64,000 bases of DNA, taken from Stenotrophomonas acidaminiphila (GTDB lineage: Bacteria; Pseudomonadota; Gammaproteobacteria; Xanthomonadales; Xanthomonadaceae). A model generated the notes under the pieces. The model was not told where the DNA came from and searched no databases. It saw only the letters and a program-made list of their open reading frames with translations. Shown in pieces: positions 53,519 to 62,737 of the stretch (position 1 is the first letter of the stretch; the number at the start of each line of letters is the position of its first letter). A program made the position numbers and the translations under genes. The stretch lies in assembly GCF_001431595.1 (NCBI RefSeq), contig NZ_LDJO01000012.1, positions 1 through 64,000 on the forward strand, written 5' to 3'.

Positions 53519-54222
53519 CCCTGCTGGTGGAACTGGCGACGCCACCGCAGGCGGTGATCTTCGACATGGACGGGCTGATGCTGGACAGCGAGCGCGCGCT
53601 GCTGGGCTGCCTGGCGCAGGCTGGCACCGAGGCCGGGCATGTGCTGCCCGAGGCGTTCCTGCTCTCGCTGATCGGCTCCAGCGACGCGCTCACCCGCCAG
53701 CGCATCGCCGAGCAGGTCGGGGCCGACGCGGTCGATGCCCTGCTGCAGGATTCGTACGCGCGCTACGAGCGCCTGGTGGCGGCCGGTGTGCCGCACCGTC
53801 CCGGCATCATCGACCTGCTCGACACGCTGGTCGCGCATGGCGTGCCGCGTGCGGTGGCGACGTCCACGCGGCGCCCGCTGGCGCTGCGCAAGCTCGAAAG
53901 TGCCGGGCTGCTGCGTTATTTCGAACACGTGGCGACCAGCAGCGACGTCGCCCATCCCAAGCCGGCACCGGACATCTACCTGCTGGCCGCGGCTCGTCTC
54001 GGGGTCGAGCCACGCCACTGTCTGGCGCTGGAGGATTCGCCCACCGGGGTGCGCGCCGCGCTGGCTGCCGGCATGACCGTGATCCAGGTGCCGGACCTGC
54101 TGCAGCCGGACGCGGACGTGCGCGCGCTGGGCCATGCCATCGCCGGCTCGCTGCACGATGTGCGCGGGTTGCTGCTGCCGCTGCTCGGGGCGCCCGTCGC
54201 CGGGCAACACGCGGCCGGGTAG
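53515..54222 (+). CDS. HAD-superfamily hydrolase (phosphatase/phosphoglucomutase-like)
   Basis: A 235-residue HAD hydrolase with the DxD nucleophile motif FDMDGLMLDSE, a helical cap of subclass I, motif II (TSTRR), motif III Lys (HPKPAPDIY) and motif IV acidic pair (LEDSPTG). It resembles small sugar-phosphate or nucleotide phosphatases; substrate unknown. ATG 53515 overlaps the pseudouridine synthase stop. Last gene of the rsmC operon. Confidence 0.9.
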   Translation: MTLLVELATPPQAVIFDMDGLMLDSERALLGCLAQAGTEAGHVLPEAFLLSLIGSSDALTRQRIAEQVGADAVDALLQDSYARYERLVAAGVPHRPGIIDLLDTLVAHGVPRAVATSTRRPLALRKLESAGLLRYFEHVATSSDVAHPKPAPDIYLLAAARLGVEPRHCLALEDSPTGVRAALAAGMTVIQVPDLLQPDADVRALGHAIAGSLHDVRGLLLPLLGAPVAGQHAAG

Positions 54223-54298
54223 GCGGCGGGGGGGCGCGGCTGCGCCGGTCATGCCGGCGCGCTGGGGACTGGCTGAGGCACCGGCCAGCGGGGCGGCA

Positions 54299-54847
54299 TC
54301 ACTCCCCGGCCAGCAACCTGTTCCAGCCTTCCACGCCCAGCTTGTCCAGCGTGGCGATGTTGCGCTCGACGATCACGTCCGGGTCCGGGAACGCGGCCAC
54401 CGCGCGTTCCACGCTGTCCTCGCGCAGCAGGTGCAGGGTCGGCCACGGCGCGCGGTTGGTGTAATTGCTGGCATCGTCCGGCGCGGTACCGGCGAACTGG
54501 TACTGCGGGTGGAAGCTTGCCACCTGCAGCACGCCCTGCAGGTCCAGCGCTTCCACCGCCGCGTCGGCGTTGTCCAGGAAGTCGTTGTAGTCGAGGAAAT
54601 CGGTGAGCACCTGCGGGTGCACGATCAGCGTGGTATCGGTCTGCTCGGCCGGCGTATCGCGCAGCAGCAGCAGTTCCTCGGCCAGCTGTTCCAGCAGCGC
54701 CTCGGGCGTGGTGGCGTCGCTGAGCACGAAGCGCACCTGCTCCTTGACGTATACCGCCTTGGCGAAGGGGCACAGGTTCAGCCCGATCACGGCCTTCTCC
54801 AGCCAGCGGCGGGTGTCGGCGATCGGGTCGTGGGCGGTCTCGTTCAT
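54299..54847 (-). CDS. DUF1415 family protein
   Basis: A 182-residue protein of the DUF1415 family: WLEKAVIGLNLCPFAKAVY at the start, LIVHPQVLTDFLDYNDFLD in the middle, ASFHPQYQFAGTAPDDASNYTNRAPWP further on. The conserved CPFAK and HPQYQF suggest a thiol or metal site; the function is not known. ATG 54847. It lies 81 bases after yajQ in the same direction and may share its transcript. Confidence 0.9.
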   Translation of the reverse strand: MNETAHDPIADTRRWLEKAVIGLNLCPFAKAVYVKEQVRFVLSDATTPEALLEQLAEELLLLRDTPAEQTDTTLIVHPQVLTDFLDYNDFLDNADAAVEALDLQGVLQVASFHPQYQFAGTAPDDASNYTNRAPWPTLHLLREDSVERAVAAFPDPDVIVERNIATLDKLGVEGWNRLLAGE

Positions 54848-54928
54848 GGCATCGGGCGGCAAACGGGGGGCAGCCATTCTAGGGGGCGTGGCGGGCATCG
54901 CGCCGGGCGCGTGGACCGGCGGCGGCAC

Positions 54929-55414
54929 TCAGTCGCGGAAGTTGTCGAACTGCAGCGGCTGCTCGAACTCGCTCTTCTTCAGCAGCGCGATCGTCTCCTG
55001 CAGGTCGTCGCGCTTCTTGCCGTTCACGCGCAGCTTGTCGCCGTTGATCTGGGTGTCGACCTTGATCTTGGACTCCTTGATCTTCGCCGCGATCTGCTTG
55101 GCCAGCTTCTGCTCGATGCCCTGCTTGACGGTGACCTGCTGGCGCGCGCCACCGAGGTTGGTCTCGATGTCGCCGAACTCCATGCAGCGGAAGTCGATGC
55201 CGCGCGCGGCCAGGCGCTGCTTGAGGATGTCGGCCATCTGCTTGAGCTGGAAGTCGCTGGGCGCGGCCAGCTTGATCAGCGTGTCGCCGTCCTGCTCGAA
55301 CTTCGCGTCCACGCCCTTGAAATCGAAGCGCGTGGACAGCTCGCGGTTGGCCTGGTCGATGGCGTTGGTAAGTTCGTGCTTGTCGACTTCGGACACGACG
55401 TCGAAGGAAGGCAT
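54929..55414 (-). CDS. yajQ: YajQ-family nucleotide/c-di-GMP-binding protein
   Basis: A 161-residue YajQ protein with two RNA-recognition-like domains: MPSFDVVSEVDKHELTNAIDQA at the start, RFDFKG in the first domain and KSKIKVDTQINGDKLRVNGKKRDDLQ in the second. In Xanthomonas a YajQ protein binds c-di-GMP and works with a LysR regulator on virulence genes, so this is the likely c-di-GMP receptor in a window with four c-di-GMP enzymes. Cytoplasmic. The functional parallel is inferred. Confidence 0.93.
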   Translation of the reverse strand: MPSFDVVSEVDKHELTNAIDQANRELSTRFDFKGVDAKFEQDGDTLIKLAAPSDFQLKQMADILKQRLAARGIDFRCMEFGDIETNLGGARQQVTVKQGIEQKLAKQIAAKIKESKIKVDTQINGDKLRVNGKKRDDLQETIALLKKSEFEQPLQFDNFRD

Positions 55415-55474
55415 GGGGAAGCTCCTGGCGGAAAAACAGCGGCCATTCTAGGCCATCGCCCGGGAGGGCCGTGG

Positions 55475-56575
55475 TCAGCGCGCCTGCTTCCACTGCGCAT
55501 GCAGCAGGTTGGCTGCCGCGTAGCAGGCCGGGGCGTCCCTGTTGGACAGCACGATCACCGTTTCGCCGGTATGCGGGTAGGTGCGCACGTCCGTGCAGAT
55601 GCCGTCGGCGCTGCCGCCGTGGCCCCAGCGGAAATCGCGTTCGGGCACGCCCTCGCCGTAGCCGGTGGCGAAGAAGCCAAGGCCCATGAACTCGCGCTGC
55701 GGCGTGGTCGCCTGCCTGAACAGCGGCTGGGGCAGCAGCCGGCCGTCGACCAGTGCCTGCACGAAGCGCAGCAGGTCGCCGGCCGGCGCCACCTGCCCGC
55801 CGGCGGCGAAACCGCGCACCGGCAGCGTGGCGCAGTTGCGCACGCGCTTGCCTTCGACTTCTGCATAGCCCACCGCCAGGTCCGGTGCCGGATCGTCGCA
55901 GTCGACGAAGCCGGTGCGCGACATCGCAGCCGGTGCCAGCACATGCGTGCGGATGTAGGACTCGAAATCCTGCCCGGACAGCACCTCGACCATGCGCCCC
56001 AGCACCACGTAGCCGTAGTTGCCGTATTTCTGCTGCGTACCCGGCGCGAACTCCGGCGGCCGGTTGCCGTGCAGGGCGATGATGTCGGCCGGCGTGCGCA
56101 GCCGCGTGCGTTCGGCCGCATGCGTGGCGCCGAACAGTTCATCGACGTCGCCCGCGCCGGCGGTATGGGTGAGCAGCTGGCGCACCGTCACGGTGTCGGC
56201 GAAGGCACGGTTGGGGTAGTCCGGCAGCACCTCGCCGACGCGACTGTCCAGGGTGAGGCGGCCGGCGGCGACCTGCTGCAGGATCGCCACGCTGGTGAAC
56301 ATCTTGCCGGCCGAGGCCAGGTTCAGGCGGTCGTCGACACGCAGTGGTGCACCGCCATTCTCGTCGCGCGGGCCGTAGGCCTTCTCGAACACCACCTTGC
56401 CGTCGTGCGCGACCAGCACCACGCCGGAAAAGCGTCCGGCGGTCTCCAGCCCGAGGACGAAGCCGTCCAGCCGCGCCAGGTCGGTGGCCGAAGGCGCCTG
56501 CGCGGCCACCGTCGTGCAGGCCAGGGACAGGGCCAGCGCGGCCAGCGGGCGAAGCGGGATGGAAGTGGCAGGCAT
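55475..56575 (-). CDS. Exported serine beta-lactamase-fold hydrolase
   Basis: A 366-residue secreted protein of the class C beta-lactamase/DD-peptidase/esterase family. Signal peptide ending AQA; SxxK nucleophile at Ser88-Ala-Gly-Lys91 (LASAGKMF); YxN as Tyr-Gly-Asn (QKYGNYGYV); an HxG-like WGHGGSADG near the end. The members act as esterases, peptidases or true beta-lactamases; the type cannot be decided here. ATG 56575 begins the signal peptide. Confidence 0.88.
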   Translation of the reverse strand: MPATSIPLRPLAALALSLACTTVAAQAPSATDLARLDGFVLGLETAGRFSGVVLVAHDGKVVFEKAYGPRDENGGAPLRVDDRLNLASAGKMFTSVAILQQVAAGRLTLDSRVGEVLPDYPNRAFADTVTVRQLLTHTAGAGDVDELFGATHAAERTRLRTPADIIALHGNRPPEFAPGTQQKYGNYGYVVLGRMVEVLSGQDFESYIRTHVLAPAAMSRTGFVDCDDPAPDLAVGYAEVEGKRVRNCATLPVRGFAAGGQVAPAGDLLRFVQALVDGRLLPQPLFRQATTPQREFMGLGFFATGYGEGVPERDFRWGHGGSADGICTDVRTYPHTGETVIVLSNRDAPACYAAANLLHAQWKQAR

Positions 56576-56641
56576 GCGTCCGGCTCCGGCGGAAGATGGG
56601 GCGAGCATAGCGGCAGCGCAGCGGGTACCGGCACGGCCTGC

Positions 56642-56647
56642 GATAAT
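56642..56647 (+). promoter_or_regulatory. Possible -10 box giving a leaderless EamA transcript
   Basis: GATAAT lies six bases before ATG 56654. Transcription starting six or seven bases after a -10 would begin on the A of the ATG, so the message could be leaderless. There is no Shine-Dalgarno sequence before this ATG. Confidence 0.35.
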
Positions 56648-56653
56648 CGCGCC

Positions 56654-57565
56654 ATGTCCGTTTCTTCCCCCTCTGTCTCGCGCTCCCCCGCCGCCGCCGT
56701 GGCGTGGATGCTGTCGGCCGTCGCCTTCTTCTCGCTGATGGATGCCGGCATGAAGCTGCTGTCGGCCGGCTATCCGACCCTGCAGGTGACCATGCTGCGC
56801 GGCGCCGCCTCGCTGCCGTTCGTGCTGGTGTGGGTGCTGGCCACCGCCGGGCCGCGCTCGCTGATCCCGGTGCGCTGGGGCCTGCACCTGCTGCGCGGCG
56901 CGCTGGGCATGGCCATGATCGGCTGCTTCGTCTACGCGCTGCGCAGCCTGCCGCTGTCCACCGCCTATTCGATCTATTTCGTCGCACCGCTGCTGGTGGC
57001 CGCGCTGTCGGTGCCGCTGCTGGGCGAGCGGGTGGGGCCGCGGCGCTGGGTCGCGATCGGCGTCGGCCTGGTCGGGGTGCTGGTGGTGCTGCGCCCGGGC
57101 ATGGACGGCTTCATCTCGCTGCCGGGGCTGATGGTGCTGCTGGCGGCCACCGCCTACGCGATCGCGGCGGTGACGGTGAGCCTGTTGACCCGTACCGACA
57201 CCCCGCAGGCGATGGTGGTGTGGTTCCTGCTGATCATGGCGATCGGCGCCGGGCTGCTGGCCTGGCCGCAGTGGCAGCCGCTGCAGTGGCGGCACGCAGG
57301 GCTGATCGCAGGCATGGGCCTGGCCGGCGCGCTGGGCCAGATCGCGCTGACCCGCGCCTTCCAGCTGGGCCAGGCGTCGATGATCGCGCCGCTGGAGTAC
57401 ACCGGCCTGGTCTGGGTGATCGGCTGGGACCTGCTGCTGTGGGGCGTGCTGCCGGACCGGATGACCTGGATCGGTGCGGCGATCATCGTCGCCAGCGGCC
57501 TGTACCTGCTGCACCGCGAGCGGGTACAGCATGCGCGGCGGGCCGGGCAGGTGGACCATCCCTGA
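56654..57565 (+). CDS. EamA/DMT-family transporter
   Basis: A 303-residue inner-membrane protein with ten hydrophobic helices in two EamA repeats, of the drug/metabolite transporter superfamily (RhaT/YdcZ-like). Likely an exporter of amino acids or other small metabolites; substrate not evident. ATG 56654 is only six bases after a GATAAT box and lacks a ribosome site. Divergent from the serine hydrolase gene. Confidence 0.9.
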   Translation: MSVSSPSVSRSPAAAVAWMLSAVAFFSLMDAGMKLLSAGYPTLQVTMLRGAASLPFVLVWVLATAGPRSLIPVRWGLHLLRGALGMAMIGCFVYALRSLPLSTAYSIYFVAPLLVAALSVPLLGERVGPRRWVAIGVGLVGVLVVLRPGMDGFISLPGLMVLLAATAYAIAAVTVSLLTRTDTPQAMVVWFLLIMAIGAGLLAWPQWQPLQWRHAGLIAGMGLAGALGQIALTRAFQLGQASMIAPLEYTGLVWVIGWDLLLWGVLPDRMTWIGAAIIVASGLYLLHRERVQHARRAGQVDHP

Positions 57566-57593
57566 ACGCCGGCCGGTCCGCATAGAACCAAAA

Positions 57594-57606
57594 GGAATAA
57601 GATTCC
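57594..57606 (+). promoter_or_regulatory. Short inverted repeat upstream of metNIQ
   Basis: GGAAT-AAG-ATTCC, a perfect 5-base inverted repeat in a short AT-rich patch, 75 bases before metN. No MetJ box or SAM riboswitch is visible. It may be an operator for a methionine or sulfur regulator; this is inferred only from position. Confidence 0.35.
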
Positions 57607-57680
57607 CGCTGCCCGTGCGGGCGCCGCGGCCGCGGCGCTGCTAGGCTTGCCGCCCTTCCGTCCGTCCACCCGCCCTGGCC

Positions 57681-58688
57681 GTGATCGAGTTCCAGAACCT
57701 GCACAAATCCTATGCCGTGGACGGCCGCGCGATCACCGCGCTGCATCCGCTCGACCTGACCATCGGCGCCGGCGAGGTGTTCGGCATCATCGGCCACTCC
57801 GGCGCCGGCAAGTCGACCCTGATCCGCCTGATCAACCGCCTCGAGGAGCCCAGTGGCGGCCGCGTGCTGATCGACGGCCAGGACGCCGCCGCGCTCGATG
57901 CCGATGGCATGCGCGCGCTGCGCCGGCGCATCGGCATGATCTTCCAGCACTTCAACCTGCTGTCGGCGCGCACCGTGGCCGGCAACGTCGCGTTTCCGCT
58001 GGAGCTGGCCGGCACGCCGAAGGCGCGGATCGACGCGCGCGTGGCCGAGCTGCTGCATACCGTCGGCCTGGAGGCGCACGCGGCCAAGTACCCGGCGCAG
58101 CTGTCCGGCGGGCAGAAGCAGCGGGTGGGCATCGCCCGCGCGCTGGCCACCGGGCCGAAGATCCTGCTGTGCGACGAGGCCACCAGCGCGCTCGACCCGC
58201 AGACCACCGCCTCGGTGCTGGCGCTGCTGTCCAGGATCAACCGCGAGCTGGGCCTGACCATCGTGCTGATCACTCACGAGATGGACGTGATCCGCCGGGT
58301 CTGCGACCGCGTGGCGGTGCTCGATGCCGGCCACCTGGTCGAGAGCGGGCCGGTCAGCGAGGTGTTCCTGCACCCGCAGCACCCCACCACGCGCCGTTTC
58401 GTCTCCGAATCCGAGCACGTGGACGAAGGTGAGCTGCACCGCGATTTCGCCGCCGTGGGCGGGCGCATCGTGCGCCTGACCTTCCTCGGCGACGGTACCT
58501 ACGAACCGCTGCTGGGCCGCATCGCGCGGCAGACCGGGGTGGACTACAACATCCTGTCCGGCCGCATCGACCGGATCAAGGACACGCCCTACGGGCAGCT
58601 GACCGTGGCCCTGGTGGGCGGCGACCAGAACGCGGCCCAGGCCGGCTTCGTCGAGGCCGGCGTGCATGTGGAGGAACTGCGTCGATGA
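57681..58688 (+). CDS. metN: Methionine ABC transporter, ATP-binding protein
   Basis: A 335-residue ATPase with Walker A ([12 protein letters not shown]), signature [15 protein letters not shown], Walker B ([12 protein letters not shown]) and the C-terminal NIL/ACT-like methionine-sensing domain of MetN. It energises D- and L-methionine import. The start is GTG 57681. The metI ATG overlaps its stop (ATGA, 58685-58688). First gene of metNIQ. Confidence 0.95.
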   Translation: MIEFQNLHKSYAVDGRAITALHPLDLTIGAGEVFGIIGHSGAGKSTLIRLINRLEEPSGGRVLIDGQDAAALDADGMRALRRRIGMIFQHFNLLSARTVAGNVAFPLELAGTPKARIDARVAELLHTVGLEAHAAKYPAQLSGGQKQRVGIARALATGPKILLCDEATSALDPQTTASVLALLSRINRELGLTIVLITHEMDVIRRVCDRVAVLDAGHLVESGPVSEVFLHPQHPTTRRFVSESEHVDEGELHRDFAAVGGRIVRLTFLGDGTYEPLLGRIARQTGVDYNILSGRIDRIKDTPYGQLTVALVGGDQNAAQAGFVEAGVHVEELRR

Positions 58689-59374
58689 TCGTCGCCACCG
58701 CCGGCGGTTTCTTCCGCCACCTGGATGCGGGCAAGTGGGCCGACATCGGCCAGGCCACCATCGACACGCTGCTGATGCTGGCCGGCTCGCTGCCGCTGAC
58801 CATGGCCATCGGCCTGCCGCTGGGCGTGCTGCTGTTCCTCACCGGCTCGCCGCAGCTGCACCGCCGCCCGCTGCTGTACGGCGTCACCGCGCTGCTGGTG
58901 AACGTGCTGCGTTCGGTGCCCTTCATCATCCTGATGATCGTGCTGATCCCGCTGACGCTGGCGCTGATGGGCACATCGCTGGGCGTGCGTGGCGCGATCC
59001 TGCCCCTGGTGGTCGGCGCCGCGCCGTTCTATGCGCGGCTGGTCGAGACCGCGCTGCGCGAAGTGGACCGCGGCGTGATCGAGGCCAGCCAGGCCATGGG
59101 CGCCACCACCGCGCAACTGGTGTTCAAGGTGCTGCTGCCCGAAGCGCGGCCGGGCCTGATCGCCGGCGCCACGGTCACCACCATCGCCCTGATCGGCTTC
59201 ACCGCAATGGGCGGCGCCATCGGCTCGGGCGGACTCGGCGACCTGGCCTTCCGCGACGGCTACCAGCGTTCGCACACCGACGTGGCGCTGGTCACGGTGG
59301 TGCTGCTGCTGGTGCTGGTACAGCTGCTGCAGATGCTGGGCGACCGGCTGGTGCGCCACTACACTCGCCGCTGA
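58685..59374 (+). CDS. metI: Methionine ABC transporter, permease
   Basis: A 229-residue permease with five membrane helices and the EAA coupling loop ([24 protein letters not shown]) that contacts MetN. Overlaps metN by four bases. The metQ start follows 28 bases later. It belongs to the inner-membrane methionine importer. Confidence 0.95.
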   Translation: MIVATAGGFFRHLDAGKWADIGQATIDTLLMLAGSLPLTMAIGLPLGVLLFLTGSPQLHRRPLLYGVTALLVNVLRSVPFIILMIVLIPLTLALMGTSLGVRGAILPLVVGAAPFYARLVETALREVDRGVIEASQAMGATTAQLVFKVLLPEARPGLIAGATVTTIALIGFTAMGGAIGSGGLGDLAFRDGYQRSHTDVALVTVVLLLVLVQLLQMLGDRLVRHYTRR

Positions 59375-59402
59375 GCGGCCCCCTTCCCGCACTGGAATCC
59401 CG

Positions 59403-60203
59403 ATGAAGACTTCCCTGTTCCGCCCGTTGCTCGCCGCTGCCGCCGTGTTGGCGCTGGCGGCCTGCGGCAAGCCCGCCACCGACGAGTCCAGGCTGGTGGT
59501 GGCCGCCACCGCGGTGCCGCATGCCGAGATCCTGCAAGTGGTCAAGCCGATCCTGGAAAAGCAGGGCGTCACCCTGGACGTGCGTGTGTTCAACGACTAC
59601 GTGCAGCCCAACGACCAGCTGGTGCAGAAGCAGGTCGACGCCAACTATTTCCAGACCGAGCCGTACCTGGATGCCTACAACCGCGACCGCAAGACCCAGC
59701 TGGTGACCGTGGTCGGCGTGCACATCGAGCCGTTCGGTGCGTACTCGCGCCGGGTCAAGTCGCTGGCCGAGCTGCCGGCCGGCGCCGACGTGGTCATCCC
59801 CAATGACCCGAGCAACAACAGCCGCGCGCTGATCCTGCTGGACAAGGCCGGCGTCATCAAGCTGAAGGATCCGTCCAACGCGCTGTCCACCCAGCGCGAC
59901 ATCATCGACAACCCGAAGCAGCTCAAGTTCCGCGAGCTGGACTCGGCGATGCTGCCGCGCGTGCTCGACCAGGTCGACCTGGCGCTGATCAACACCAACT
60001 ATGCGCTCGACGCCGGGCTCGAGCCGACCCGTGACGCGCTGGCGATCGAGAGCAAGGATTCGCCGTACGTGAACTTCCTGGTCGCGCGCCCGGACAACCG
60101 CGACGACCCGCGCGTGCAGAAGCTGGCCAAGGCGCTGACCGGTCCGGAAGTGAAGGCCTTCATCCAGAGCAAGTACCAGGGCGCGGTGTTGCCGGCGTTC
60201 TGA
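59403..60203 (+). CDS. metQ: Methionine-binding lipoprotein
   Basis: A 266-residue substrate-binding protein of the NlpA/MetQ family with a lipobox (LALAAC) and the typical motifs VAATAVPHAEIL, VFNDYVQPNDQL, VDANYFQTEPYLD and IPNDPSNNSRALILL. Anchored in the inner membrane facing the periplasm, it passes methionine to MetNI. Terminator hairpin after the gene at 60214-60237. Confidence 0.95.
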   Translation: MKTSLFRPLLAAAAVLALAACGKPATDESRLVVAATAVPHAEILQVVKPILEKQGVTLDVRVFNDYVQPNDQLVQKQVDANYFQTEPYLDAYNRDRKTQLVTVVGVHIEPFGAYSRRVKSLAELPAGADVVIPNDPSNNSRALILLDKAGVIKLKDPSNALSTQRDIIDNPKQLKFRELDSAMLPRVLDQVDLALINTNYALDAGLEPTRDALAIESKDSPYVNFLVARPDNRDDPRVQKLAKALTGPEVKAFIQSKYQGAVLPAF

Positions 60204-60213
60204 GGATGGCCGC

Positions 60214-60237
60214 TGCGCCCGCCCCGGCGCGGGCGCA
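60214..60237 (+). terminator. Hairpin terminator after metQ
   Basis: A 9-base stem (TGCGCCCGC, 60214-60222, with GCGGGCGCA, 60229-60237) and a 6-base loop, ten bases after the metQ stop. There is no T tract. Confidence 0.5.
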
Positions 60238-60313
60238 CTGCGCCGGCGCGCGCGATTTGGCGGCATCGCGCCGCTGCCGTTAGGCTCATGCTCCGTTCCA
60301 GGGGAGCTTGCCG

Positions 60314-61072
60314 ATGGGGTTGCTGCGTTTCGCCGGGCGTCGCATGGCGCATTTCCTGGCCCAGCCGCGACGCCGCCAGGCGCACCCGCCCACCAGCGGC
60401 CCGCAGCTGCTGGCGCGCACCCTGCGGCGTGGCGACGTGCTGCTGGTGGAAGGCAACAGCCGCTTTTCCACCGTGATCAAGTACCTCACCCAGTCCACCT
60501 GGTCGCATGCCGCGCTGTATATCGGCGAGGAGGCGCTGGAAGCGGGCGGGCCGCGGCGGCCGATGCTGATCGACGTGGACGTGGAGGCGGGGGTGCGGCG
60601 CGTGCCGCTGGACGCCTTCACCGACGGGCATACCCGCATCTGCCGTCCGCACGGACTGCCGCCGCCGGTGATCGACCAGCTGGTCGGCTTCATGCGCGCG
60701 CGCATCGGCTACAGCTACGACCTGAAGAACGTGTTCGACCTGGCGCGCTACCTGATCCTGCCGCCGGTGCCCGGGCACATGCGCCGGCGGATGATCGCGC
60801 TGGGCAGCGGCGAGCCGACCAAGGCCATTTGCTCGACCCTGCTGGCCCAGGCGTTCGAGTCGATCCGCTACCCGATCCTGCCCGAGATCGAGACCGTGCT
60901 CGGCCATGCCGGCGGGCGCCAGCAGCAGCGCGAGATACTGCATATCCGCAACTACAGCCTCTACACGCCGCGCGATTTCGACGTGTCGCCGTTCTTCGAG
61001 ATCGTCAAGCCGCGCCTGCAGATGGGCTTCGACTACCGCACCCTGCAATGGGGCGAGGACGGCACCCCGTGA
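60314..61072 (+). CDS. YiiX/YebB-like NlpC/P60-superfamily cysteine hydrolase
   Basis: A 252-residue protein of the permuted papain-fold YiiX/YebB group. The His comes first (STWSHAALYIG), followed by the cysteine near residue 172 (KAICSTLLAQAFE), as in circularly permuted NlpC/P60 enzymes. Possible substrates are peptide or lipid amide bonds; unknown here. No signal peptide is seen. GGGGAG at 60301-60306 sets ATG 60314, seven bases on; the in-frame TTG at 60308 is too close. Confidence 0.82.
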   Translation: MGLLRFAGRRMAHFLAQPRRRQAHPPTSGPQLLARTLRRGDVLLVEGNSRFSTVIKYLTQSTWSHAALYIGEEALEAGGPRRPMLIDVDVEAGVRRVPLDAFTDGHTRICRPHGLPPPVIDQLVGFMRARIGYSYDLKNVFDLARYLILPPVPGHMRRRMIALGSGEPTKAICSTLLAQAFESIRYPILPEIETVLGHAGGRQQQREILHIRNYSLYTPRDFDVSPFFEIVKPRLQMGFDYRTLQWGEDGTP

Positions 61073-61107
61073 GGCCGCCGGCGCCCGCCCGGGCGCCATG
61101 AACGCGA

Positions 61108-61137
61108 CAGGCACGGATCGCGGACGATCCGTGCCTG
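61108..61137. terminator. Bidirectional hairpin between convergent genes
   Basis: A perfect 13-base stem (CAGGCACGGATCG, 61108-61120, with CGATCCGTGCCTG, 61125-61137) and a CGGA loop between the YiiX-like and ompW genes. There is no T tract on either strand. Confidence 0.65.
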
Positions 61138-61162
61138 CCGGCAACGCGGGCCCTGGCCCGGG

Positions 61163-61804
61163 TCAGAAGCGGGCGCCGATACCGAAGCCCACGGTCCACG
61201 GGTCCAGCTTCAGCTTCTCGCCGGTGCCGGCACCGGCCACGCTCAGTTCCGGGCGCGCATGCATGTAGCGTGCGTCGGCACGGGCGAACCAGGTGGAGTT
61301 GATGTTCATGTCCACGCCGACCGTGCCGATCGCGCCCTTGGCGGTGCGCAGGCCGACATGGTCGCCGCTGGCGGCCAGGCCGTCGATCTTCTCGTTGGTG
61401 AAATTGGACTGGTAATAGCCGGCGCCCACGAACGGACGGAACACGTTGTCGGCGGCGCCGAAGTGGTACTGGGCGCTCAGCGCCAGCGGCTGCTGCTCGA
61501 CGGTGCCGGCCTTGGCGCCGCCGCTGGTGCGCACGCGATGGTCGAACTTGTCGGCCGCGCCCCACAGCTCGACGGCGACGTTGTCGTTGAAGTAATAGCT
61601 GGCGCTGAGCGTCGGCGCCGGGCCGCCGTCGACCTTGTCGATGCCGGTGGCCGGGCCGCTCTTGGGCTGCAGCAGGGTCACGCCGCCGACGACGGCGAAG
61701 CGCTTGCCGGACGCGGTGTCGGCGCCGGCATCCTGCGCGAACGCGGCCGGCGACAGCGCCAGGGCGCCGAGGACGGCGAAGCTCATGATCTTGATGGTAC
61801 GCAT
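61163..61804 (-). CDS. ompW: OmpW-family outer-membrane protein
   Basis: A 213-residue eight-stranded barrel protein with a Sec signal peptide ending AFA-QD, repeated amphipathic strands (PTLSASYYFNDNVAVELW, FRPFVGAGYYQSNF) and a C-terminal Phe (GIGARF). OmpW proteins form narrow hydrophobic channels and are regulated by stress, iron and oxygen. Convergent with the YiiX-like gene. Confidence 0.9.
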   Translation of the reverse strand: MRTIKIMSFAVLGALALSPAAFAQDAGADTASGKRFAVVGGVTLLQPKSGPATGIDKVDGGPAPTLSASYYFNDNVAVELWGAADKFDHRVRTSGGAKAGTVEQQPLALSAQYHFGAADNVFRPFVGAGYYQSNFTNEKIDGLAASGDHVGLRTAKGAIGTVGVDMNINSTWFARADARYMHARPELSVAGAGTGEKLKLDPWTVGFGIGARF

Positions 61805-62001
61805 GGGGTGACTCCTCGTAGTGCTCTCGGGATTGCGTTGTTATCGAGGCCCTCGTTCGGGGCGCGCCCATCCTCGCCAAGGCAGCATGAATCGATGCGT
61901 ACGCGTGGTGGCGCGTGCGCGATGACGTTCAGCGAAAATGGCGCAAGGTCCGGAACGCCGGTGGCGGGCGCCGGAAAACCATTCATGGAGTTGGATCGCG
62001 C

Positions 62002-62577
62002 GTGACGAACGAAACGGTGCTGCAGGGGCTGCCTGCGCAGGTGAATGCGCGCTGCCGCGTGCTCGTGCTCGGCTCGATGCCGGGCATGGCCTCGCTGCAG
62101 GCGGCGCGTTACTACGCGCATCCACGCAATCGCTTCTGGCCGCTGATGGGCGCGCTGTGCGGCTTCGACCCGCAGCTGGACCCCGCGCAGCGGCTGGCCC
62201 GGCTGCAGCAGGCCGGCGTCGGGCTGTGGGACGTGATCGGCCGTTGCCGGCGACGCGGCAGCCTGGATGCGGCCATCGTCCGCGGCAGCGAGGTCGCCAA
62301 CGCGGTGCCGGCGCTGGTGCGGGAGTTGCCGCGGCTGCAGGCCATTGCCTGCAACGGCGCCGCGGCGGCGCAGGCGTTCGAGCGCCACGTCGCGCCCGCG
62401 CTGCCGGCCGGACATGGATTGACCGTGCTGGCGCTGCCGTCCACCAGCCCGGCCAACGCCGCCTGGTCGTTCGCGCGGCTGCTGGATGAATGGCGCCGGC
62501 TGGCGCCGTGGTTGCCGGTGGCGGAACAGTCCATTTCCCCGGCACCTGGCTGCCGGGACAGGCCGGGACAGCGGTAG
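62002..62577 (+). CDS. DNA-deoxyinosine (hypoxanthine) glycosylase, UDG superfamily
   Basis: A 191-residue member of the COG3663 group of the uracil-DNA glycosylase superfamily: motif 1 LGSMPGMASLQAARYYAHPRNRFWP and motif 2 LPSTSPANAAWS. Family members remove hypoxanthine and related bases produced by deamination. The start is GTG 62002, after TGGAG at 61986-61990; no ATG fits better. Divergent from ompW. Confidence 0.88.
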   Translation: MTNETVLQGLPAQVNARCRVLVLGSMPGMASLQAARYYAHPRNRFWPLMGALCGFDPQLDPAQRLARLQQAGVGLWDVIGRCRRRGSLDAAIVRGSEVANAVPALVRELPRLQAIACNGAAAAQAFERHVAPALPAGHGLTVLALPSTSPANAAWSFARLLDEWRRLAPWLPVAEQSISPAPGCRDRPGQR

Positions 62578-62737
62578 CCCGGCGATGCCCGCGTGGCGGG
62601 CGGCCGCGCCCACGGCCGGCATGCCATGGCCCGTCCTTGTCCGCGGACATACGTAGGCGAATCCAAGGGCGGCGGTTGGCGCTGCGGCGCACTGGCGCCA
62701 CAATAGGAGTTTCCCTCACTGTTGCTGGAGTAGTTTC

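Noticed and set aside
57566..57680. SAM or SAH riboswitch upstream of metNIQ
   Set aside because: The 115-base interval is too short and lacks the conserved riboswitch cores. Only a small inverted repeat is visible.
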